Positions 1 through 6,453 of a stretch of 9,154 bases of DNA are shown here, one piece after another (position 1 is the first letter of the stretch; every line of letters starts with the position of its first letter). Source of the DNA: Desulfobacterales bacterium (GTDB lineage Bacteria; Desulfobacterota; Desulfobacteria; Desulfobacterales; JAHIVH01); contig JAGVHJ010000329.1 in assembly GCA_020056645.1 (NCBI GenBank), positions 1 through 9,154 on the forward strand. The letters run 5' to 3'. The notes below the pieces were generated by a model that made no database searches, was not told where the DNA came from, and worked only from the letters and a program-made list of their open reading frames with translations. A program made the position numbers and the translations under genes.

Positions 1-1707
1 AAATTCAGGGTTTTCAATATCGGTTACGACGAGGAAGTCCGAAAGAGGGAGTCCCGATACAAAAAAATGTTTCATGTATATGAGAGTGATTCCCTGCTGA
101 AAACGCCTGAAAAAATATGCTGGATTGAAGGCCTTTATACCATAGGCAGCGTGGGGACGGTCGCCCATACGCCTTCATCCGATTGTGATATCTGGATTTG
201 TTATGATAGAAAGGAGTTTGATTTAAAATCATGGGCCCACTTCAATCAAAAAGTCAATTTGATCAAAGACTGGATGGATGGCACGATCAAGCTGCCAGTC
301 TATTTTTTTCTCTGCGATGTGGATGATGTGAGGGCGGGTAATTTTGGAAATGTGGATATCGAAAGTTCCGGCTCCACCCAAAAGAATGTGCTGAAAGAAG
401 AGTTTTACAGGACCTCAATCGTCATCATGGGGAAAATTCCCCTGTGGTGGATCGCCTATGATGACAAAAGCGTATTGGATTACGATCAGGCCTTACTTGC
501 CATGCATGACACGGATAATGGACACGATGACCTGATTGATTTTGGGAATCTGGAAAAGATTGAACCCAGTGAATATTTCGGGGCGGCGCTGTGGCAGCTC
601 CAGAAGTCGTTGACTCGTCCGCTCAAATCCATCATCAAAATGCTGCTGCCAAAGATTCAGCTTGATGCGCCGGACGAAAAATTGATTTGCCATCAGCTGC
701 GGCATGAGGTGCTTTCCGGGTCAGGCTCGCCGGGAATAGACCCAATCGTTTTCACGATGCAAGCCATTTTTGAGCATCATCAGGGGATTAAACAGAAAAC
801 ACGGCGGACTTTTCTTCAAGAGTGTTTTTTTCTGAGGTGCGATTTCAGATCTTCCCATAGTAACCAACCACTAAGAAAAAGAATAATCAATGACTTTTTC
901 AGGCGCTATCCCATGGATAAGGAGGTGAAAAACTGGCTGAATAATTTTTCCAAATGGGATCTTGATACGCAAATTGATTTCGGAAACCGCCTTTTTCAGT
1001 TTATGCTGAAAGTATATAAGGAGATTGTAACGGCCCATGCAGGCATTGCAAGCGAGGTCGACCGTCAAGACATGACTGTTCTTGGCAGAAGAATCCACTC
1101 GTGTTACCAAGCCAAACCCAATAAGGTTCAGATCATCCCAAAGCCTATAGAGCCCCTTACGCTGCCTGATTTGACCATCGTTTTGGACCGGAAAACATGG
1201 CGGATATTCCAGAGAAATTCCTTGGGAAAACCGGTTGTGTCCAGCACGGATATTATATCGGCATTGGCCTTCATCATCTGGAACCAGCTCTTTGATAACA
1301 CCAACACCATCACAATGGAGCCCAACTCCTCACGTGTAACCATCCAGGAAATTTATAATCTATGCAGGCAGATCAAAGCGTTCTTCGGTAATAGCGATCT
1401 CTTCGGCGTGGACAACTCTTTTTATCTCAAGAATGAATTCGTAACCAAGCTCATGGTGATTGTGAGTTTCGAGAGGAGCCCCTGGGAAAAAAACATCAAC
1501 GACCTTGGTGTGATTTACAAAAACAGCTGGGGAGAACTCTATGTTAACCGGTTCAGTTCCGGCTATGACCTTATGGCTTTTTTGAGAAAACTGGGTGACA
1601 GGCGATGGGAGATCGAAACCAGTTTTTATCTTCAGAGAAACAGCACCTATTATGAGAAAATCATCGAACGAACCAAAAAAATTATTTTTCCATCCATCGT
1701 CGGTTGA
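1..1707 (+). CDS. cyaA: Class I adenylate cyclase, 5'-partial
   Basis: Makes cAMP from ATP in the cytoplasm. The frame is open from base 1, so the true start lies left of the window; the first in-window ATG is at 67 (residue numbers below count from it). It resembles enterobacterial CyaA along its length: LYTIGSVGTV followed by SSDCDIWIC at about 23-45, the nucleotidyltransferase-type GS...D-x-D signature with probable metal-binding Asp39 and Asp41 and a candidate third acidic residue, Asp84, in FFLCD. Further matches are GSTQ...EEFYRT, EYFGAALWQLQKS and the late IYKNSWGELYVNRF block. It ends soon after that block, so the long C-terminal regulatory region of the roughly 850-residue E. coli enzyme is largely missing. 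The stop is 23 bases from the end of the convergent ATPase gene. Family assignment is firm; a link to the polysaccharide genes is only positional. Confidence 0.9.
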   Translation, partial: KFRVFNIGYDEEVRKRESRYKKMFHVYESDSLLKTPEKICWIEGLYTIGSVGTVAHTPSSDCDIWICYDRKEFDLKSWAHFNQKVNLIKDWMDGTIKLPVYFFLCDVDDVRAGNFGNVDIESSGSTQKNVLKEEFYRTSIVIMGKIPLWWIAYDDKSVLDYDQALLAMHDTDNGHDDLIDFGNLEKIEPSEYFGAALWQLQKSLTRPLKSIIKMLLPKIQLDAPDEKLICHQLRHEVLSGSGSPGIDPIVFTMQAIFEHHQGIKQKTRRTFLQECFFLRCDFRSSHSNQPLRKRIINDFFRRYPMDKEVKNWLNNFSKWDLDTQIDFGNRLFQFMLKVYKEIVTAHAGIASEVDRQDMTVLGRRIHSCYQAKPNKVQIIPKPIEPLTLPDLTIVLDRKTWRIFQRNSLGKPVVSSTDIISALAFIIWNQLFDNTNTITMEPNSSRVTIQEIYNLCRQIKAFFGNSDLFGVDNSFYLKNEFVTKLMVIVSFERSPWEKNINDLGVIYKNSWGELYVNRFSSGYDLMAFLRKLGDRRWEIETSFYLQRNSTYYEKIIERTKKIIFPSIVG

Positions 1708-1730
1708 TTCATAAAACCATGGGCGGGGGG

Positions 1731-3530
1731 CTATTGAGATGCTTCTTTCCCCTGGCTGAAACGGAGCTGGATCTCTACTCGCCGGTTCGCCTTTCTTCCT
1801 TCCACCGTTTCATTGCTCATCAATGGATTCACCATCCCCATGCCCGTTGATACTATCCGTTTCTCATCAATACCATTTCCCAGAAAATAGGATTTTACGA
1901 TGTTGGCCCTAAACTGGGACAGATTTTTATTATATTGACCCGTTCCCGTTGAGTCTGAGTACCCTTTGATGTCAATTGTTGCTTCGGGAAACGCTTTTAA
2001 AATTTCCGTGACGATGGCCAGCTGTTTATAAGAACCCGTTGACAGGTCATTGGAGTTTCTGACAAAAGGAATGGGTAGCCGGTGTCCGGCCATGGCCCTG
2101 GAATAGAATGCCTGGTCTTCGGGATCCATCCTCTTCTGCTCTTCGGGTTTTTTGTTCGCCCCATTGGACTGGGGCTCCATTTCCGGCGTTTTGACTACCT
2201 GGGGGACTGGCGCACTTCCCCCCGCACTATTTTTTTCCGCAGGGTGAATATTCTCCTCAAGGGAAAGGGGCTTGATCTGTTTTTTCTCCTCCATGGTTTC
2301 AACGGGAATCGCCATAGTAATAGGTGTGGCTGGTTCTTCCGGCTGGGGTTTCGGTATCGACGCTTGGCCCTGGTCATGGATACTGGCGGCGGCGGTTTTT
2401 TGGGTAACCGGGGGGTATTGAATGTTAAGGTTTGAGTGAACGTTTTGGAAATAGGCCGTGATGCGCTCTTTGACGATGGAGGGTTCACTCCCATAAATAT
2501 ACAATCCGAAAAAAATCAAGGCAACGGCGATCAGGAGTAGAGACGTTATCTGCGCCCATTTGTAACTATGTTTGGGAGAGGCTTTTTTCGCATAGGTTTT
2601 GCGCGACCTCTCCGCGTGGAGTTTTACTTGCTCCGCACCTTTTTTCGCCTCTTTAAGCGGGTTGATATCGGATGGGGCTGTTTCGATTTCTATCGAGAGC
2701 TCTTCGGGAGTGTAATTCATTTTTGCCGGCATGATTCGCAACTCTTTGACACACTCTCTGATGATATCCGGGCCGATTCCTTGCCGTTCCCGGACATAAC
2801 CGGTTAAGAGGGCGTGATCGCAGAGGATATTTATCAGGCGGGGAAACCCTTTCGTATAAAAATGAATCTCTTTAATGGCGTTGGCGTCGAAAATATCCTG
2901 GAAGCCGCCAGCCATTTTTAACCGGTGTCTGATATAGAGTTCTGTTTCGTGTTCCAACAGGGGATTGATATGATAGTTGAGTGAAATCCGCTGACGGATC
3001 GCCCGGTTTTCAATCTTTAGGAGGGTGTCGTTAAAATCGTTCTGTCCGATCAGGAAGATATTCAACAATTTAATCTGCTGTTGTTCGATGTTGGATAGCA
3101 GTCTGATATCTTCCAGAAGGTCATGTTCGAGCCTCTGGGCCTCATCGATAATCAGGAGCACCTTTTTTTGCTGAATGTGGGCTTCATTGAGAAAGTGTCG
3201 GAAATGAAAAAGAAAGGTCGCCTTGTCCGTAAACTTTCCTTTAATTTTAAATTCATTGGCAAGATAATTATAAAACTCAAGTTTGCTCAAACCCGGATCG
3301 GATACGACCGCGACGATGGCCTGGTCTGTGATGCTGTTGATCAGGGTGTTGATCAGCGTGGTTTTTCCGGTCCCCACGTCGCCGGTCAAGAGCAGGAACC
3401 CTTTATTGTCGAGAATTCCATAGGTGAGGGTCGCAAGGGCCTCCCTATGTTTATCGCTGAGCCAGAGGAATTTGGGATCGGAGCTTATTTTAAAGGGTTT
3501 TTCGTTTAAGCCGAAATGGGATAGATACAT
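1731..3530 (-). CDS. ExeA/PEP-CTERM-type AAA ATPase with TM helix and C-terminal OmpA-like domain
   Basis: 599 residues. The N-terminus (MYLSHFGLNEKPF..DP.FLW) is typical of the ExeA/GspA and PEP-CTERM-locus secretion ATPase family. Residues 1-265 form the ATPase: Walker A GDVGTGKT at 50-57, Walker B LLIIDEAQ at 125-132 (Asp129, Glu130), a sensor-1-like IGQND at 161-165, IRQRI at 178-182 and KGFPRLIN at 227-234. A basic stretch precedes one transmembrane helix at about 326-346, then a Pro/Glu/Lys-rich, probably periplasmic linker to about 465. Residues 470-592 are an OmpA-like domain with GYSDSTGTGQYN, LSQFRA and NRRVEI, expected to bind peptidoglycan. The inferred topology is N-in, C-out across the inner membrane. 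ExeA itself carries a different peptidoglycan-binding module, so the logic is similar but the domain differs. The start is supported by AAGG eight bases upstream and an in-frame stop just before it. The partner process is inferred from the neighbouring polysaccharide genes. Confidence 0.88.
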   Translation of the reverse strand: MYLSHFGLNEKPFKISSDPKFLWLSDKHREALATLTYGILDNKGFLLLTGDVGTGKTTLINTLINSITDQAIVAVVSDPGLSKLEFYNYLANEFKIKGKFTDKATFLFHFRHFLNEAHIQQKKVLLIIDEAQRLEHDLLEDIRLLSNIEQQQIKLLNIFLIGQNDFNDTLLKIENRAIRQRISLNYHINPLLEHETELYIRHRLKMAGGFQDIFDANAIKEIHFYTKGFPRLINILCDHALLTGYVRERQGIGPDIIRECVKELRIMPAKMNYTPEELSIEIETAPSDINPLKEAKKGAEQVKLHAERSRKTYAKKASPKHSYKWAQITSLLLIAVALIFFGLYIYGSEPSIVKERITAYFQNVHSNLNIQYPPVTQKTAAASIHDQGQASIPKPQPEEPATPITMAIPVETMEEKKQIKPLSLEENIHPAEKNSAGGSAPVPQVVKTPEMEPQSNGANKKPEEQKRMDPEDQAFYSRAMAGHRLPIPFVRNSNDLSTGSYKQLAIVTEILKAFPEATIDIKGYSDSTGTGQYNKNLSQFRANIVKSYFLGNGIDEKRIVSTGMGMVNPLMSNETVEGRKANRRVEIQLRFSQGKEASQ

Positions 3531-3553
3531 ACATCATGACCTTAAAAGTTGAA

Positions 3554-3564
3554 GTGATTATCAC
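3554..3564. promoter_or_regulatory. Perfect 11-base dyad GTGATTATCAC, possible operator
   Basis: GTGAT-T-ATCAC is a perfect dyad lying 23 bases before the ATPase start codon and downstream of its candidate promoter, so a bound protein could block that gene. Its core TGATTATCA recurs at 3914-3922 and 9095-9103. It is not a CRP site, because the half-sites are separated by only three bases. The regulator is unknown. Confidence 0.3.
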
Positions 3565-3599
3565 CAACGGTTAGATCCGTATAACGATTTATAAGAAAA

Positions 3600-3628
3600 T
3601 TTATAGACGGTATCAAATGGAAAAGCAA
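3600..3628 (-). promoter_or_regulatory. Candidate sigma-70 promoter for the ATPase-OmpA gene
   Basis: On the minus strand, TTGCTT (3628-3623) is followed after exactly 17 bases by TATAAA (3605-3600). The -10 matches consensus at five of six positions and the -35 at three. Transcription would start near 3593, leaving a leader of about 60 bases that contains the GTGATTATCAC dyad. A second AT-rich TTATAAAT just downstream could also act as a -10. Assigned by eye only. Confidence 0.35.
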
Positions 3629-3679
3629 GATTCCAGGCGTAAAATGCTACAGTTTTCAGCCATTTTAGCAGATGAAGGC

Positions 3680-3709
3680 TTGACAAAAACCGCATTTTTG
3701 GTGCATAAA
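3680..3709 (+). promoter_or_regulatory. Candidate sigma-70 promoter for the exopolysaccharide operon
   Basis: A perfect -35 hexamer TTGACA at 3680-3685 is followed after 18 bases by CATAAA at 3704-3709, which matches the -10 consensus at four of six positions. Transcription would start near 3716 and give a leader of about 128 bases ahead of the chain-length determinant gene, including the inverted repeat at 3762-3800. The strong -35 and AT-rich context support it; the weak -10 suggests an activator may be needed. Confidence 0.4.
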
Positions 3710-3761
3710 GAAGAGTCATGCGAAACAATAACGTCCATTTTACATAACCACTCCGTGAACC

Positions 3762-3800
3762 CTAACTTTAACGAACATCAGTGATGCAGATTCAAGTTAG
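3762..3800 (+). repeat. Inverted repeat in the leader of the chain-length gene
   Basis: CTAACTT (3762-3768) and AAGTTAG (3794-3800) are perfect 7-base complements separated by 25 bases. Inside the loop is a second small dyad, CATCA-G-TGATG (3776-3786). If transcription starts near 3716, the leader RNA could fold here, about 29 bases ahead of the Shine-Dalgarno AAAGGAA (3829-3835), which stays unpaired in this model. There is no T-run after it, so it is not an evident terminator. Confidence 0.3.
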
Positions 3801-3843
3801 ATCAACTTTTTATTATTGAAATACAAATAAAGGAATCTCTTTT

Positions 3844-5430
3844 ATGACGGATGCCCCAAGCATGCCGATAAAACCAGACGAGATTATTGAAATCATCCTC
3901 AAGCGGCGCTGGTTGATTATCATTCCTTTTTGTTTAACCCTGATGGTGGGGATCTATCTGGCGATTACCCTCCCCAAACTCTATAAAGCCAGCACCCTGA
4001 TCCTCATCCAGCCTCAAAAAGTGCCAGTCAGCTTTGTCCAGCCGATCATCTCTTCCGATATGGAGACACGTATCAGCACGATCTCCCAGCAGATTCTCAG
4101 CCGATCAAACCTTGAAAAAATTATACAGCAGTTCAAGCTGTTCAATGAGCCGGAAAACAGCAAGATGTTTTTTGAAGACAAGATCGAAAAACTACGGTTG
4201 CGGATCAAGGTGGATGTGACCCGCACTCGAGGGGATGCGGATGCCTTTTCCATCTCCTACACCGGGGAAGACCCTGAAAAGGTCATGCAGATCGCTAACA
4301 CCCTCGCCTCTTTTTTCATCGACGAGAGCCTCAAACTGAGAGAAGAGACCGCGCTGGGCACCAACACCTTCCTTGATGTGGAGCTTGAATCCATGCGAAA
4401 ACGCCTTGAGGAGAAGGAGGCGTTTCTCAAGACCTATAGGGAAAGTTATATGGGCGGTCTCCCTGAACAGCTTGATACCAATCTGAGAGTGTTAGACAGA
4501 CTTCAGGAGCAGCTCAATAGCAAGCAGGAAGGGTTGAGGGATGCCCAAAGCAGGTTGGATCTATTGAACTCCCAAACGGTTGAGCGCGAAAAGACGCAGG
4601 ATTCGCTTACAAAAGCGCCTGAAGGCGTCATGGCGGGTGCGGAGATGGACCCCGCTGTCCAACTGGCCCGATTGAAAGATCAGCTCGCCTATCTGAAGAC
4701 CCGATATACGGAACAGCATCCGGATATTAAAAGGCTTCAGACAACCATCGCCAAGATGGAGGAGAGGCTTTCTGGAAAGATCCGTGGCGCCGCTCCGGAT
4801 CAGCTGATAATGTCCCCCCAGTCCATGGAGAATAGAAAACGCCAGGAAGAGCTTTTAAATGAAATCCAGACACTGAAGTCCGATATTCAGTCGATCACCC
4901 ATCAAATCCAAGTCTATCAGACACGGGTTGAAGACACCCCCAAGAGGGAGCAAGAGCTCCTGACCATCAAACGGGACTATCAGAATATCATGGAGTCCTA
5001 CAATTCACTTTTGGGAAAAAAGCTTGAAGCGGAGCTGGCGGTTAATATGGAGAAGAAGCAGAAGGGAGAGCAGTTTCGAATCATCGATTCGGCGAGGCTC
5101 CCCGAGAAACCGGTATCGCCCAATATGATGAAGCTCTTTGCAATTGTTGTTGTGTTAGGCCTGGGAATCGGCGGCGGAGTGGCATTCTTACTTGAGTTTT
5201 TAGACCACTCCTTTAAAAGACCAGATGATATTGAGTCCTATTTGGGGATTACGGTCCTTGCCACCATTCCCTTGATCATTCAGCCCGGAGGTCTGGTAAA
5301 GAAACGAGTGGCTGCGATCTTAAGCATTCTTGCCGTTATTTGTTCCTTAACGCTGCTGGCCGGGTTTTCCCTTGTGACCCTGGTAGGTCAGGATAAGGCG
5401 TTGAATTGGATTCAACGGGCCGGGTTTTAA
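3844..5430 (+). CDS. Polysaccharide chain-length determinant (Wzz/GNVR family, XrtA-system type)
   Basis: An inner-membrane co-polymerase that sets the length of the exported polysaccharide, normally acting with a BY-kinase such as the next gene's product. 528 residues. A short cytoplasmic N-terminus (DEIIEIILKRRW) leads into TM1 at about 23-42. The large periplasmic part is mostly alpha-helical and coiled coil (about 175-250 and 335-400) and carries YTEQHPDI at 288-295, typical of this family in exosortase-linked loci. A Pro-rich motif at about 420-427 precedes TM2 at 431-452, then FKRPDDIESYLG and VLATIP. A third hydrophobic helix at about 489-513 follows, more than classical Wzz has but common in the XrtA-type subfamily. 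There is no Walker motif, so the kinase is a separate protein. The start has AAAGGAA eight bases upstream. First gene of the probable operon. Confidence 0.9.
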   Translation: MTDAPSMPIKPDEIIEIILKRRWLIIIPFCLTLMVGIYLAITLPKLYKASTLILIQPQKVPVSFVQPIISSDMETRISTISQQILSRSNLEKIIQQFKLFNEPENSKMFFEDKIEKLRLRIKVDVTRTRGDADAFSISYTGEDPEKVMQIANTLASFFIDESLKLREETALGTNTFLDVELESMRKRLEEKEAFLKTYRESYMGGLPEQLDTNLRVLDRLQEQLNSKQEGLRDAQSRLDLLNSQTVEREKTQDSLTKAPEGVMAGAEMDPAVQLARLKDQLAYLKTRYTEQHPDIKRLQTTIAKMEERLSGKIRGAAPDQLIMSPQSMENRKRQEELLNEIQTLKSDIQSITHQIQVYQTRVEDTPKREQELLTIKRDYQNIMESYNSLLGKKLEAELAVNMEKKQKGEQFRIIDSARLPEKPVSPNMMKLFAIVVVLGLGIGGGVAFLLEFLDHSFKRPDDIESYLGITVLATIPLIIQPGGLVKKRVAAILSILAVICSLTLLAGFSLVTLVGQDKALNWIQRAGF

Positions 5431-5490
5431 GCATCTGTCATCTAAACGGGTATCATCAAGAACGTGTGACACAACAAGAGAGCGGGAAAT

Positions 5491-5497
5491 AAAGGAG
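5491..5497 (+). promoter_or_regulatory. Shine-Dalgarno deciding a TTG start
   Basis: AAAGGAG, a near-perfect anti-16S match, ends five bases before the TTG at 5503. The first in-frame ATG is 24 codons later (5575) and would remove the conserved GKISDALEKS N-terminus, so TTG is the preferred start of the tyrosine kinase gene. Confidence 0.75.
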
Positions 5498-5502
5498 ACA
5501 CC

Positions 5503-6435
5503 TTGGGGAAAATTTCAGATGCGCTTGAAAAATCGAATAGGGATAAGAAGCCCGAAGATGGATCCTCTTTAGAAATGGAAGGGGCTGTCAAAAAGGGCGC
5601 TGGGAGCCAATTTCATCCGGATACGCCTAAGCCCAGCAATGATGCGGGAGGATTTTCCAATGACCCAGGCTTATCCCGGAAAATCCCTGTGAATAAGGAA
5701 CCCGTGATGCTCTCCTCCGCTTACGGAGAGTTACATAAGAACCTGATCGCCTTCCACTCTCCTCAGACAGTTGAAGCCGAGCAGTTCAGAATTCTGAAGA
5801 CAAGTATCATGTTCCCTGAAAAAGGGGAATCCCCCAAGACCATCATGGTGACGAGCGCTGTTCCAAGCGAGGGGAAGTCATTTGTGGCCGCCAATTTGGC
5901 CATCAGTCTCGCTCAGAACATCGACAATCATGTGCTTCTGATTGATTGCGACATGAGACTTCCCACGATTCATAAGCTTTTCGGATTGAAAGATGGGACG
6001 CCCGGTTTGAGCAGCTATCTTTCCGGTGAACAATCGCTTCAATCTCTGCTATCGAAAACTAGCATCGAAAAATTGACCCTATTGCCAGGGGGCCGTCCCC
6101 CCCATAACCCGTCGGAGCTTCTCTCTTCTGAACGGATGACCCATCTTCTTGATGAATTGAAATCCAGATATCATGACCGGTTTGTAGTGATCGACACGCC
6201 GCCGCCCCAGCTCACCGCCGAGGCCGGAGCCCTTGCAAAACAGGTGGATGGCATTTTAATCGTGATCAAATATGGAACCACCAGCCGGGTATTCGTCAAG
6301 GAATTGATAGAGCTGTTTGGAAAAGAGAAGGTCCTAGGAATTGTGTTCAACCAGTATGATCGAACAAAAACGGTTGGATATGGATATGGTTACGGTCAAT
6401 ACGGCGCCTACGGCGGATACTATGGAACTCGTTAA
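5503..6435 (+). CDS. BY-type tyrosine autokinase of an exopolysaccharide locus (CpsD/CapB/XrtA-associated)
   Basis: A 310-residue cytoplasmic P-loop kinase that phosphorylates its own C-terminal tyrosines and is activated by the chain-length protein encoded upstream. Residues 1-10 (GKISDALEKS after the start) are a conserved opening, followed by a low-complexity polar linker to about 85. EAEQFRILKTSI begins the kinase domain. Walker A is SAVPSEGKS at 118-126, Walker A' is VLLIDCDMR at about 144-152, and Walker B is VVIDTPP at 228-234. The tail GYGYGYGQYGAYGGYY holds seven tyrosines (293, 295, 297, 300, 303, 306, 307), the expected autophosphorylation cluster. Unlike Wzc, no transmembrane region is fused to it. 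The gene starts with TTG behind a strong Shine-Dalgarno, 72 bases after the chain-length gene and 18 before the sugar transferase, so it is very likely in the same operon. Confidence 0.92.
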   Translation: MGKISDALEKSNRDKKPEDGSSLEMEGAVKKGAGSQFHPDTPKPSNDAGGFSNDPGLSRKIPVNKEPVMLSSAYGELHKNLIAFHSPQTVEAEQFRILKTSIMFPEKGESPKTIMVTSAVPSEGKSFVAANLAISLAQNIDNHVLLIDCDMRLPTIHKLFGLKDGTPGLSSYLSGEQSLQSLLSKTSIEKLTLLPGGRPPHNPSELLSSERMTHLLDELKSRYHDRFVVIDTPPPQLTAEAGALAKQVDGILIVIKYGTTSRVFVKELIELFGKEKVLGIVFNQYDRTKTVGYGYGYGQYGAYGGYYGTR

Positions 6436-6453
6436 GAAAGCGCAGGTGCTGCC

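Larger units (their letters stand above)
3531..3843. other. AT-rich divergent intergenic region
   Basis: A 313-base spacer between the leftward ATPase gene and the rightward exopolysaccharide operon, visibly richer in A and T than its neighbours. It holds one candidate sigma-70-type promoter per strand, a perfect dyad near the ATPase start, an inverted repeat in the rightward leader and good Shine-Dalgarno sequences at both ends. A 55-codon open frame (3617-3784, +) also lies here but has no clear ribosome binding site or recognisable family. No sigma-54 -24/-12 pair and no consensus CRP site were found by eye. Confidence 0.7.

Noticed and set aside
1708..1730. Bidirectional terminator between the convergent cyclase and ATPase genes
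   Set aside because: The 23-base gap has a G-run but no complementary arm and no T-tract; no hairpin could be drawn.
2082..2435. 117-residue + strand open frame and 99-residue - strand frame (2195-2494) over the Pro-rich linker
   Set aside because: Low-complexity Pro/Glu/Lys codons in the real frame leave other frames open by chance; there is no independent support.
3123..3509. 128-residue + strand open frame inside the ATPase gene
   Set aside because: It lies wholly opposite conserved ATPase motifs, has no recognisable domain, and is an antisense shadow.
3554..3564. CRP/cAMP receptor site, suggested by the adenylate cyclase and the GTGA...TCAC halves
   Set aside because: CRP half-sites need about six to eight bases between them; here there are three, so the geometry is wrong.
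3698..3720. Sigma-54 promoter, as reported for some PEP-CTERM genes
   Set aside because: TTGGTGC is present, but no TTGC-like -12 element occurs at the required spacing.
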